A stretch of DNA of 64,000 nt from Nitrospirota bacterium (GTDB lineage: Bacteria > Nitrospirota > Thermodesulfovibrionia > Thermodesulfovibrionales > Dissulfurispiraceae), in contig JBFMHE010000011.1 of assembly GCA_040752355.1 (NCBI GenBank), forward strand, positions 1-64,000. The letters are read 5' to 3'. Below the pieces are notes generated by a model, which searched no databases, was not told where the DNA came from, and worked only from the letters and a program-made list of their open reading frames with translations. Shown piece after piece: positions 16,626 through 25,066 of this stretch; the stretch's first letter is position 1; each line of letters starts with the position of its first letter. The position numbers were made by a program, and so were the translations under genes.

Positions 16626-17504
16626 TTATCGCGACAGCACAATTAATGCAAAGCCCGCCAGCATCATCACCGCTCCCGCCAACCGCTCCCGCACGTTCGG
16701 CTCTCCGAAGAACAGCGAGCCGTAGAGCACGCCGATGAGCAGGCTCAGCCGCTTCACCGAGATCATGTAGGCGACCTTGGTGAGGCTGATCGCGATCATG
16801 TGCGCGATGATCATGGAGAGGTGAAAGAGTCCGGGCAGCAGGGCGGCCTTGAGCGTGCCGTTGCGGAGCAGCCCCCTCGCCTCCTCTCTTCCTTTATAGA
16901 GCGCTATGGGCGTAAAGAGCATGACCAGCGCCGTGTAGTAGGCTGCGGCAAAAAAGAGCGGCGACGAATGCTCGATGGCGCTCTTGCCGAGGGTCGAGGT
17001 GATGCTGAAGAGGAGCGCCACGAGGATCATGTACAGCGACCCGCGCTCCCGCTTTATGGCACGGAAGGGCTCCAGGACCCCTTTCCTGAACTCCTTCAGG
17101 TTGAGCACATAGCCGCCAGCCGCAATGAGCAGCACGCCGAGCGCCCCCTGTACGGAAATCTCCTCCCCCAGCAGGAGATAGGGTACTGCGATGAGGAAGA
17201 CCGGCGTGAGCGAGAGGAAAGGGAGCGTAAGGCTGAGCGGCGACACCTTCAACGCCTTGATGTAGAGCACCATGGCGGCGATCTCGAAGGGCAGCGCAAT
17301 CAGCGACGCGGCAAAGAACTCTTTGTCGAGCGGGGGGATGGGGATGAACAAGAGGATCGCAAAGAGGCCGGGGAGCGCCACTACCAGCCGGAGCCAGGCG
17401 ATGAGGTACTCATTATGCGCGGCGAGCGCCTTTTTGGCAAAAGCGTCGCTCGTGGCGAGAGAGAAGGCTGCCAGGAGGGAGAGCCCTACCCATGCGTTTT
17501 CCAT
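16626..17504 (-). CDS. EamA/DMT-family transporter
   Basis: The 292-residue integral membrane protein has ten predicted helices in two five-helix EamA repeats (about 5-135 and 150-290). Features are the first-helix WVGLSLLAAFSLATSDAFAKK and the repeat-end patterns GVLLIAAGGYVLNL and GAVMMLAGFALIVL. Drug/metabolite transporters of this group export or import small metabolites; the substrate cannot be told. An SD (GGAGGG) directly precedes the ATG. It converges with the deacetylase-family gene. Confidence 0.85.
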   Translation of the reverse strand: MENAWVGLSLLAAFSLATSDAFAKKALAAHNEYLIAWLRLVVALPGLFAILLFIPIPPLDKEFFAASLIALPFEIAAMVLYIKALKVSPLSLTLPFLSLTPVFLIAVPYLLLGEEISVQGALGVLLIAAGGYVLNLKEFRKGVLEPFRAIKRERGSLYMILVALLFSITSTLGKSAIEHSSPLFFAAAYYTALVMLFTPIALYKGREEARGLLRNGTLKAALLPGLFHLSMIIAHMIAISLTKVAYMISVKRLSLLIGVLYGSLFFGEPNVRERLAGAVMMLAGFALIVLSR

Positions 17505-17604
17505 CCCTCCATTCTATCGCAAATGAAGCAGATACGTTGAGCTCAGATCCGTTTATTTTTCATGCCCCGATGGCGCGTCCCGATTCTCTTTTCGCTGGGA
17601 GTGC

Positions 17605-17633
17605 CTGAAATTATTTTGTAAAATATGTAATAT
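17605..17633 (+). promoter_or_regulatory. Probable promoter of the ilvC operon
   Basis: CTGAAA (17605-17610) and TAATAT (17628-17633) are 17 bp apart, in an AT-rich stretch about 60 bases before the ilvC start. No attenuator or leader peptide with Leu/Ile/Val codon runs is visible between them. Confidence 0.45.
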
Positions 17634-17662
17634 ATATGCTTCACCCTTTGGGCCGGAGTTGA

Positions 17663-18709
<1,047 letters not shown>

Positions 18710-18721
18710 GTTTCGTTTGTG

Positions 18722-18824
18722 GCGTTCATAGCGTTGTGGCGTTTATTGCACAGAGAAGTGTTCATTAAAACGTTATGGCGCCATAAACGCTATAACGCTA
18801 TAACGCTATAAACGCTATGAACGC
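18722..18824. repeat. Palindrome of CGCTATAA words overlapping the psd start codon
   Basis: GCGTTCATAGCGTT (18722-18735) and AACGCTATGAACGC (18811-18824) are perfect 14-bp arms. Between them lie the palindrome TTATGGCGCCATAA (18773-18786) and three to four tandem CGCTATAA words. The right arm contains the psd ATG at 18817, so the start codon would be inside the stem in mRNA. Confidence 0.75.
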
Positions 18825-19467
18825 ACCGATCAAATTCGCCCCAGAAGGGTATCCGTTCATCGCCGGGTTCGGCATTCTTACGTTACTTCTCTATCTCGTT
18901 GGAGGGGTCTGGGCTGCGCTCCTGCCGCTTCTCCTCACCCTTTTCATGCTCTACTTTTTCAGGGATCCCGAGAGGAACATCCCCGGGGGAGAAGACCTCT
19001 TCCTCTCTCCTGCGGACGGGAGGGTCATTCTCATACAGAATGTCAGCGGCGATGCCTGCTTTGCCGATCGCTCCACCGAGATCAGCATCTTCATGTCTCC
19101 CCTCAATGTCCATGTGAACAGGGCTCCCTGCGACGGCGTCGTGGAATCGGTGGTGCATACACCGGGGAAATTCATCTCGGCATTCAAGCCCGAGGCGTCC
19201 CTCCAGAACGAAAACATAACCATGATCCTGAAGGGGACCGGGAGCAGGGTCCTGGTGCGCCAGGTGGCGGGCGCCATAGCGCGCCGGGCGGTCTGCAGGG
19301 TGAAGCCGGGCGACCGGCTCAAAAAAGGAGAGCGGTACGGCATCATAAAGTTCAGCTCCCGCCTCGATATTTATCTTCCTGAAAACACGGAAATTAAAGT
19401 AAAATTAGGGGATAGGGTAACAGCGGGGGAGACGATCCTCGGCGCTATGGGGAACGACAGGGGGTAA
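18817..19467 (+). CDS. psd: Phosphatidylserine decarboxylase, short (type A) proenzyme
   Basis: The 216-residue membrane-associated proenzyme makes phosphatidylethanolamine. The N-terminus has hydrophobic segments (about 12-45), then LSPADGRV, the HVNRAP motif, PGKFISAFKPEAS and NEN. The self-cleavage site, usually Gly-Ser in FGSR, reads FSSRLDIYLP here, so the residue before the pyruvoyl serine is Ser rather than Gly. It lies seven bases before pssA, which makes its substrate. There is no SD; the start codon lies in the arm of a palindromic repeat. Confidence 0.92.
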   Translation: MNAPIKFAPEGYPFIAGFGILTLLLYLVGGVWAALLPLLLTLFMLYFFRDPERNIPGGEDLFLSPADGRVILIQNVSGDACFADRSTEISIFMSPLNVHVNRAPCDGVVESVVHTPGKFISAFKPEASLQNENITMILKGTGSRVLVRQVAGAIARRAVCRVKPGDRLKKGERYGIIKFSSRLDIYLPENTEIKVKLGDRVTAGETILGAMGNDRG

Positions 19468-19473
19468 TGCCAC

Positions 19474-20286
19474 ATGACCTTTGAACAGCGGCACGAGGGA
19501 GAGAGAAAGCCGAAGAAGGGCGTCTACCTGCTGCCGAATACCTTGACGCTCTGCGGCATGTTCGCAGGCTTTTTCGGGATCATGGCGGCGATCAACGGCA
19601 ATTTCCTTCACGCGGCGTGGGCGATCATCATCGCCAATATCTTCGACGGTCTCGACGGCTGGATCGCCCGGCTCACCAATACCGGCACCCGCTTCGGCAT
19701 CGAGCTCGACTCTCTTTCGGATGTCATCGCCTTCGGTGTCGCGCCTTCGATCATGATGTATAAATGGGCGCTCTTCCCCTTCGGGAGGCTCGGGTGGGCT
19801 GCGGCGTTCCTCTTTGTCGCCTGCGGCGCGCTCCGGCTCGCGCGCTTCAATGTCCAGACCGGGACCTCGGGCTCGAAGGCCTTCAAGGGCATCCCCATTC
19901 CCGGCGCCGCAACGGTCCTGGCGTCGATCGTTATCTTTTACTATGAGTTCTGGGAGGGAATTCCCGAGAAGCATGTCTTCTTCCCGGTGATCGTCATCCT
20001 CCTGTCGCTGCTCATGGTCAGCACGCTCAAGTTCCACGGCCTCAAGGAGGTCGATTTCAGGGAGAAGAAGCCCTTCTGGGCCCTCATCATCTTTGTGCTC
20101 ATCCTCTTCGTGCTCCTCATTCACCCGTCGACGGCGATCTTCATCTTTGCAATGATCTACCTTGCTTGGGGTATAATTGAGAACATTTATCTTCTCATCA
20201 AGAAGAGGAAAATGAAGCTGGCGGAACAGCAGGGCGCGCCTCCCCACCCCATGAGGAGAGCAGAAGACAAGGAGAAGAAGGAATGA
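19474..20286 (+). CDS. pssA: CDP-diacylglycerol-serine O-phosphatidyltransferase
   Basis: The 270-residue integral membrane enzyme makes phosphatidylserine from CDP-diacylglycerol and serine. The CDP-alcohol phosphotransferase motif DGx2ARx8Gx3Dx3D is complete (from DGWIAR to DSLSD, about residues 61-84). About seven to eight membrane helices follow or flank it, and the C-terminus is basic and cytoplasmic (KKRKMKLAEQ). Its stop overlaps the leuA start (ATGA), giving translational coupling across an unrelated pathway, an order also common in Geobacter-like genomes. Confidence 0.95.
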   Translation: MTFEQRHEGERKPKKGVYLLPNTLTLCGMFAGFFGIMAAINGNFLHAAWAIIIANIFDGLDGWIARLTNTGTRFGIELDSLSDVIAFGVAPSIMMYKWALFPFGRLGWAAAFLFVACGALRLARFNVQTGTSGSKAFKGIPIPGAATVLASIVIFYYEFWEGIPEKHVFFPVIVILLSLLMVSTLKFHGLKEVDFREKKPFWALIIFVLILFVLLIHPSTAIFIFAMIYLAWGIIENIYLLIKKRKMKLAEQQGAPPHPMRRAEDKEKKE

Positions 20287-21788
20287 GGACCATCAGGATA
20301 TTCGACACCACGCTCCGCGACGGCGAGCAGTCTCCCGGCGCGTCAATGAATGTTGATGAGAAACTGCAGGTCGCGAAGCAGCTCGTCAAACTGGGGGTCG
20401 ATTGCATCGAAGCGGGATTCCCGATCGCGTCGCCCGGAGACTTCGAGGCGGTAAGGCGCATTGCGAACGAAGTGCCCGGCGCCACCATCGTCGGCCTCGC
20501 CCGGGCCAAGGAGGCGGATATCAAGAGCGCCTACGAGGCGATCAAGGATGCGCCGCAGCGGCGGATACACACCTTCCATTCCACCTCCGACATCCACCTG
20601 AAGTACCAGTTCAGGGTGAGCCGCGAGGAGGCGCTCAAGCGGTCCGTAGAGATGGTCACGCTCGCGCGGAGCCTTGCGGAGGATGTAGAGTTCTCGCCCA
20701 TGGACGCGACGAGGACCGAAATCCCCTACCTCATCGAGGTTGTCCAGGCGGTCATAGAAGCCGGGGCTTCGACCGTCAATATCCCGGACACCGTCGGGTA
20801 TACGACGCCTGGCGAGTTCGGCGCGCTCATCAGGGCGATCAAGGACAAGATCGGCGACAGCGCCGTGATCTCGGTGCATTGCCATAACGACCTCGGCCTG
20901 GCGGTCGCCAACTCCCTCGCCGCGATCCTCAACGGCGCGGGACAGGTGGAGTGCACGGTCAACGGCATCGGCGAGCGGGCAGGCAACTGCTCCATGGAAG
21001 AGGTCGTCATGAACCTCAGGACGCGGCGGGACTTCTACGATGCGGAGACCGCCATCAACACGAAAGAGATCATCCGCACCAGCAGGCTCATCACGAGGAT
21101 CACCGGCATCCCTGTCCAGCCCAACAAGGCAATCGTCGGCGCCAACGCCTTCGCCCACGAGTCGGGCATTCACCAGGACGGCCTGCTGAAAGAAAAGATG
21201 ACCTACGAGATCATCCGGCCCGAGGATATCGGGCTGCACCGCACCGAGCTGGTCCTCGGAAAGCATTCGGGCCGCCACGCCTTCAAGACACGGCTCCAGG
21301 AGCTGGGGTACGAGCTGAGCAGCGACGAGATCGAGACGGCCTTCCAGAAGTTCAAGCACCTCGCCGACCAGAAGAAAGATATCTTCGACGAGGACCTCGA
21401 GGCGATCATCTCCGAAGAGGTCTCGAAGATCCCCGAGACCTACAGTCTCGTCGACCTCTCGGTCTCGAGCGGAACGAACGTGAAGCCTACGGCAGCCCTC
21501 CGCCTGAAGATGAACGGCACGGTCGTCGACAGGATGGAGCACGGCGACGGCCCGGTGGATGCGGTCTACAAGGCCATCTCGGCCATTACGCAGACAAAGA
21601 GCAATCTCCTCAAGTTCGAGATAAAGAGCATCACCGGCGGTACGGACGCCCTCGGCGAGGTCTTTGCAACACTCGAGGAAGACGGCAGGACCGTCCGCGG
21701 CCACGGCGCGGACACGGACATCATCGTCGCCGCTGCAAAGGCGTACATCAACGCCCTCAACAAGCTGGCAGCACGGAAGCAGCAGTAG
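20283..21788 (+). CDS. leuA: 2-isopropylmalate synthase
   Basis: The 501-residue enzyme catalyses the first committed leucine step, condensing acetyl-CoA with 2-oxoisovalerate. The TIM-barrel catalytic domain has DTTLRDGEQSPG (about 7-18), the HCHNDLGLA metal motif and the ESGIHQDG active-site loop. The C-terminal part (about 390-495) is the LeuA dimer regulatory domain for leucine feedback. Start and stop overlap with pssA by four bases. The next leucine gene, leuC, is displaced by about 9.4 kb of accessory genes. Confidence 0.96.
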   Translation: MRTIRIFDTTLRDGEQSPGASMNVDEKLQVAKQLVKLGVDCIEAGFPIASPGDFEAVRRIANEVPGATIVGLARAKEADIKSAYEAIKDAPQRRIHTFHSTSDIHLKYQFRVSREEALKRSVEMVTLARSLAEDVEFSPMDATRTEIPYLIEVVQAVIEAGASTVNIPDTVGYTTPGEFGALIRAIKDKIGDSAVISVHCHNDLGLAVANSLAAILNGAGQVECTVNGIGERAGNCSMEEVVMNLRTRRDFYDAETAINTKEIIRTSRLITRITGIPVQPNKAIVGANAFAHESGIHQDGLLKEKMTYEIIRPEDIGLHRTELVLGKHSGRHAFKTRLQELGYELSSDEIETAFQKFKHLADQKKDIFDEDLEAIISEEVSKIPETYSLVDLSVSSGTNVKPTAALRLKMNGTVVDRMEHGDGPVDAVYKAISAITQTKSNLLKFEIKSITGGTDALGEVFATLEEDGRTVRGHGADTDIIVAAAKAYINALNKLAARKQQ

Positions 21789-21813
21789 AGGCTTGCGCGA
21801 AAACAGCTCAGAG

Positions 21814-21844
21814 GAAGAGGCGAAGCCGTATCCCCCGCCTCTTC
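21814..21844 (+). terminator. Hairpin after leuA
   Basis: GAAGAGGCG (21814-21822) pairs perfectly with CGCCTCTTC (21836-21844) across a 13-nt loop, about 25 bases after the leuA stop. There is no T run after it, so factor-dependent termination or simple 3-prime protection is possible. Confidence 0.5.
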
Positions 21845-21888
21845 GCTGGTCAGTATGTCCCTACCTATCCGGCTTATTTTGCTCCCGG

Positions 21889-22008
21889 CTCATTGACAGT
21901 CTATTTGATTATGCGGTATGCCAGGAATGCCGGTCGTTTTTGACCTTCGACCGCAAGCTCGTCCGAAAAGCCGAAGGGATGGGTGCGTGCAAGGTAACGG
22001 AACCGTAA
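21889..22008 (+). pseudogene. PIN-domain (VapC-type) toxin, C-terminal remnant
   Basis: Thirty-nine codons ending at 22008 read like the tail of a PIN nuclease: LIDSLFDYAVCQ, then the conserved FLTFDRKLVRKAEGMGACKV, where TFDRKL carries the last acidic active-site residue of VapC toxins. Nothing upstream in this frame resembles the rest of the domain; it runs into leuA sequence. No antitoxin is nearby. It is therefore a decayed toxin gene at the left edge of the accessory region between leuA and leuC. Confidence 0.65.
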
Positions 22009-22224
22009 TAAGTGAAAAGTACTATATCGCCGAATGCATCGGCCTGCCGGCCGTTACATGAAAGCCGGAACTCGTCCTGGCAGTCAATGTCAGATTAAGT
22101 CTAACCTTTTACATCAAGCTTTTTTCTTGAACTTGCACAGGCAGTCTGGTAGTATCGAGAAACTATCTGATAGCTGGTTAGGCCGTGACCGAATCTATTC
22201 ACACCCATAAGGAGATTTCCCGAA
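22009..22224. other. Non-coding gap with the promoter of the methyltransferase gene
   Basis: Besides the promoter listed separately and an AT-rich stretch (22100-22130), no gene or repeat is visible between the PIN remnant and the methyltransferase. Confidence 0.5.
22127..22155 (+). promoter_or_regulatory. Promoter of the methyltransferase gene
   Basis: TTGAAC (22127-22132) and TAGTAT (22150-22155) are separated by exactly 17 bp, about 70 bases before the ATG. Confidence 0.6.
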
Positions 22225-22983
22225 ATGGACATTCCACGGATCTTCAACATCACCGAAAGTGCTCACCGCATCCATAACCCACTCACACCCGAAAAGCTCG
22301 CCACTCTCGGCGCAGCGCTGCGTCTGGAAACGGGGACCCGAGTGCTCGACCTCGGCAGCGGTTCGGGTGAGATGCTGTGCACCTGGGCACGCGATTACGG
22401 AGTCATCGGAACCGGCATTGACATGAGCCAGTTGTTCACCGAGCAAGCGAAACTCCGCGCTGAAGAACTCGGCGTTGCCCATCACGTCAAGTTCATCCAT
22501 GGCGATGCTGCCGGCTACGTCTCTGACGAGAAGGTCGGTGTGGCAGCCTGTGTCGGCGCCACTTGGATTGCCGGGGGAGTCATCGGCACTATCGAGCTTC
22601 TGTCGCAGAGCCTCCGCATCGGAGGGATCATCCTCATCGGCGAACCCTACTGGCGGCAGTTACCGCCGACGGAAGATGTTGCCAAGGGGTGTCTTGCCAA
22701 CTCAATCTCCGACTTTCTCATGCTTCCAGAACTTCTCGCGTCTTTCGGCCACCTCGGCTACGACGTAGTTGAGATGGTTCTGGCAGACCAAGACGGCTGG
22801 GACAGATACGAGGCGGCCAAATGGCTCACCATGCGCCGATGGCTAGAAGCCAATCCCGACGACGAGTTAGCCAAAGATGTCCGAGCCAAACTGACCTCGG
22901 AACCCGAGCGCTACGCCGCTTACACTCGTGAATACCTGGGCTGGGGTGTGTTCGCGCTGATGCCGAGGTACAAAATCGATTGA
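22225..22983 (+). CDS. Class I SAM-dependent methyltransferase
   Basis: The 252-residue protein has motif I VLDLGSGSGE (about 41-50), an acidic motif II (GTGIDMS), HGDAAGY as motif III and a GGIILIGEPYW strand typical of small-molecule methyltransferases. The C-terminal helical part (YEAAKWLTMRRWLEANPDDE) resembles UbiE/SmtA-like proteins of unknown target. The SD AAGGAGA lies nine bases before the ATG. Its base composition is closer to 55 percent GC than that of the ilv-leu genes. It leads a short accessory series with the NTF2-like remnant and a GNAT gene. Confidence 0.8.
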   Translation: MDIPRIFNITESAHRIHNPLTPEKLATLGAALRLETGTRVLDLGSGSGEMLCTWARDYGVIGTGIDMSQLFTEQAKLRAEELGVAHHVKFIHGDAAGYVSDEKVGVAACVGATWIAGGVIGTIELLSQSLRIGGIILIGEPYWRQLPPTEDVAKGCLANSISDFLMLPELLASFGHLGYDVVEMVLADQDGWDRYEAAKWLTMRRWLEANPDDELAKDVRAKLTSEPERYAAYTREYLGWGVFALMPRYKID

Positions 22984-23022
22984 GAGATGGAAAAGGTGAA
23001 TAATGCGCAGGAGGAGATGAAC

Positions 23023-23374
23023 ATGATTCCCGAGCCGGCGGTATTTGCACAAGAATGGATCAACGCATGGAACTCGCACGATCTTGACAGGATTCTCAAC
23101 CACTACAGTTGAAGACGTCGAGGTGACAAGCCCGATGATTAAAGTGGCCCTTGGCCTCGACTCTGGGACGATAAAAGGGAAGGACCATGTCCGGACGTAC
23201 TGGCAGGCCGCCCTCCGGAAGGTGCCGGACCTCACGTTCACCCTGGTCGATGTGACCCGCAGTGTAGAATCTCTTGCGCTCTACTATAAATCCGTCATGG
23301 GGAAGATGGCGATCGAGACGATGTTCTTCGATCCGCAGGGTAAAGTATGCAGGGTGATTGCCCACTACAGCTGA
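23023..23374 (+). pseudogene. NTF2/SnoaL-like protein, single-base frameshift
   Basis: From the ATG at 23023 (SD AGGAGG) 29 codons read PEPAVFAQEWINAWNSHDLD and end HYS followed by TGA at 23110-23112. Removing one T at 23109-23110 restores a continuous NTF2-like protein: NHYSEDVEV, then IKGKDHVRTYWQAALRKVPD and the end RVIAHYS at 23374. The family is a small alpha+beta barrel of about 115 residues with varied roles. Either the gene is newly inactivated or the base is a sequencing error. It lies between the methyltransferase and GNAT genes on the same strand. Confidence 0.8.
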
Positions 23375-23391
23375 TAGATGAGGGGTTGAAT

Positions 23392-23883
23392 ATGGACTAT
23401 ACTATTTCTCCGATTACCAGCGAAGACCGGACAGCAATTATCGATATTTTCAATTACTACGTTGAGCACTCCTTTGCGGCATATCCGCAGAACAAGCTGC
23501 CCTATGAGGCATTCGACCACTTCATGAAGATGTGCGAGGGATATCCTGCTGCAGCGGTAAGAGACCCTCAGCAGAAGGTAGTCGGCTTCGGCCTGCTCCG
23601 CGCGCATAATCCCATAGATACCTTTTCAGAAACAGCGGAGATTACGTATTTTATGGACCCAGCGCATACGGGAAAAGGCATCGGAGGCTCCCTGCTCAGC
23701 TACCTCGAAGCCGAGGGAAGGAAAAAGGGCATACGTATTATCCTGGCCCACATATCCTCCCTGAACCCCGGGAGCATCCTGTTCCATAGGAAGAACGGCT
23801 TTGTCGAATGCGGCCGGTTCAAGGGCGTGGGCAGGAAGAACGGGCAGGCATTCGATACCATATGGATGCAGAAGATGCTGTAG
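23392..23883 (+). CDS. GNAT-family N-acetyltransferase
   Basis: The 163-residue protein has the GNAT fold: N-terminal strand YTISPITSEDRTAIIDIFN, a central ITYFMDPAHTGKGIGGSLLSY stretch with the acetyl-CoA pyrophosphate loop (R/Q)xxGxG/A given as HTGKGIGG, and the C-terminal LFHRKNGFVECGRF. It resembles the PAT/phosphinothricin acetyltransferase subgroup. The ATG at 23392 is chosen for the SD GAGGGG six bases upstream. The substrate is not known. Confidence 0.85.
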   Translation: MDYTISPITSEDRTAIIDIFNYYVEHSFAAYPQNKLPYEAFDHFMKMCEGYPAAAVRDPQQKVVGFGLLRAHNPIDTFSETAEITYFMDPAHTGKGIGGSLLSYLEAEGRKKGIRIILAHISSLNPGSILFHRKNGFVECGRFKGVGRKNGQAFDTIWMQKML

Positions 23884-23898
23884 GAGCCCGCTTCCCTT

Positions 23899-23970
23899 TA
23901 GAAATGCGGGGCACATCCCCGATTTCCTGACGAACTCTCGGTAGAAATGCGGGACACATCCCCGATTTCC
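23899..23970. repeat. Pair of 29-bp REP-like repeats
   Basis: Two direct copies (23899-23927 and 23942-23970) differ at one base. Each can fold as GAAATGCGGGG-CACAT-CCCCGATTTC with one bulge. The loop and GGGGATGTGTCCC-type core are the kind of hairpin RAYT transposases act on, and a RAYT fragment sits at the left end of the window. Two copies are too few for a CRISPR array. Confidence 0.7.
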
Positions 23971-24019
23971 ACAAGATTTTACCCTAACCGACTTTCTTGC
24001 ACATCACGAAAAAAGGAAA

Positions 24020-24040
24020 GCAGGGGGAACTTCCCCCTGC
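24020..24040 (-). terminator. Rho-independent terminator of the DUF1566/PEP-CTERM gene
   Basis: GCAGGGGGAA-C-TTCCCCCTGC is a perfect 10-bp stem. Read on the minus strand it is followed by TTTCCTTTTTTC. It may also stop plus-strand transcription from the GNAT gene. Confidence 0.8.
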
Positions 24041-24072
24041 CCTCCAAAGACCAGATTACTCACATCATCAAA

Positions 24073-24738
24073 TTACCCGCGTCGCCGCTTTGACATCATT
24101 GTCCTCGCTGCCAACCCCACCAGCCCTAAGCCAAACAGAAGCACTGTGCCCGGCTCAGGCACCGCCGCAACATCTCCGGGACGCACGGCAAGCGCGGAGA
24201 AGTTGTAGAACTTACCGCCCACTCCATGAGCGCCCACGGGGGTATCGAAACCCCACGCGTCATACGTACCGGCTGAATACGTCGTACCAGACCAGTAGAA
24301 GGAAGAGGTCAAGTGCACAAAGTCTCCGGTATTGAGTAAGCCCATGCTATTTTGAATTTTGCCTGAAGTGTCTAACCACCCATTATTCCCTAGCTCAGTA
24401 TAAAACAGATGCCCCATCTCGCTGCTGGTGATGTTGTAGCCCACCGTAGTTGTGCCGTCATAACCGTAAACAGCCAGGCCATCCACTGTCGACGGCAGAC
24501 GCCAGTCATCATAAATGGTGCCGTTGAAGGTAACTGTCAGGCCGGACGCCCAGGCCATCTGATTCTGCCATGAGGCAGGAGCATTCGTATAGTCATACCA
24601 GGTGATGTTCAGATCGGTGTCGTAGATCAGCTTATTACCGAGAGTATCCGTTCCACGGGTAATCAAGGTAGCCTGCGCCTGCGCCGAAAGTGCGGCAATG
24701 ATCACTGCTGCAATAAGTAAAACAATTGTCCGTCTCAT
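24073..24738 (-). CDS. PEP-CTERM exported protein with a DUF1566-like domain
   Basis: The 221-residue protein has a signal peptide (MRRTIVLLIAAVIIAALSAQ to AQA) and a DUF1566/Lcl-type core (LIYDTDLNITWYDY, WRLPST, FYWSGT). The sorting tail has PEPGT, a hydrophobic helix and the basic end SKRRRG. Such proteins are exported and anchored or released by exosortase, often in the exopolysaccharide matrix. A sigma-54-type promoter and GGAAAACTGTAC half-sites lie upstream, and a strong terminator lies 33 bases after the stop. Confidence 0.88.
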   Translation of the reverse strand: MRRTIVLLIAAVIIAALSAQAQATLITRGTDTLGNKLIYDTDLNITWYDYTNAPASWQNQMAWASGLTVTFNGTIYDDWRLPSTVDGLAVYGYDGTTTVGYNITSSEMGHLFYTELGNNGWLDTSGKIQNSMGLLNTGDFVHLTSSFYWSGTTYSAGTYDAWGFDTPVGAHGVGGKFYNFSALAVRPGDVAAVPEPGTVLLFGLGLVGLAARTMMSKRRRG

Positions 24739-24778
24739 TACTTACCCCTGTTCTAGTATTTAAGATGGTCTATTGCAA

Positions 24779-24793
24779 GCAATTTCCAAGCCA
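24779..24793 (-). promoter_or_regulatory. Sigma-54 (-24/-12) promoter of the PEP-CTERM gene
   Basis: On the minus strand TGGC-TTGGAAA-TTGC matches the consensus TGGCACG-N4-TTGC in both conserved blocks at correct spacing. The predicted start is near 24768, some 30 bases before the ATG. Confidence 0.7.
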
Positions 24794-24829
24794 CTCCATA
24801 AGTTATTGATTATGTGACATTAGTCTTTA

Positions 24830-24871
24830 GGAAACTGTACAGTTTTCCGACACGGTGTCGGAAAACTGTAC
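24830..24871. promoter_or_regulatory. Palindromic activator site: three GGAAA(A)CTGTAC half-sites
   Basis: A 35-bp perfect palindrome (24837-24871, one-base centre, 17-bp arms GTACAGTTTTCCGACAC and complement) overlaps a further 14-bp palindrome AAACTGTACAGTTT (24832-24845). The unit GGAAA(A)CTGTAC therefore occurs three times in alternating orientation. It is centred about 86 bp upstream of the predicted sigma-54 start, a typical place for an NtrC-type activator such as PrsR. Confidence 0.75.
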
Positions 24872-24931
24872 GATTTAATAGGAATAGAGCAGGATAGTCC
24901 GGTACTGCCAATGCGTTTCACAGGGGAGAAT

Positions 24932-25066
24932 ATGCGAGAACTGATGAATGGGGCGTTATCGTACACTGCCTGGGAGACCAACCAAGTACAGACTTTTACC
25001 TTCTGTTCAGGGTTTGTTCAAAACAACCGGAAGCTGCCTGGTCGCCCTTCTGATCTCGCCCCGTAA
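24932..25066 (+). CDS. Possible 44-aa small ORF, unknown
   Basis: An ATG at 24932 follows AGGGGAG by four bases and opens 44 codons ending at 25066, directly abutting the convergent vapC stop. The peptide (start MRELMNGALSYTAWE) resembles nothing I know. It may be chance; codon use gives no clear support. Confidence 0.2.
   Translation: MRELMNGALSYTAWETNQVQTFTFCSGFVQNNRKLPGRPSDLAP

Noticed and set aside
23899-23970. CRISPR-like direct repeats
   Set aside because: Only two copies with a 14-bp spacer, and each repeat is a hairpin; no cas genes nearby.
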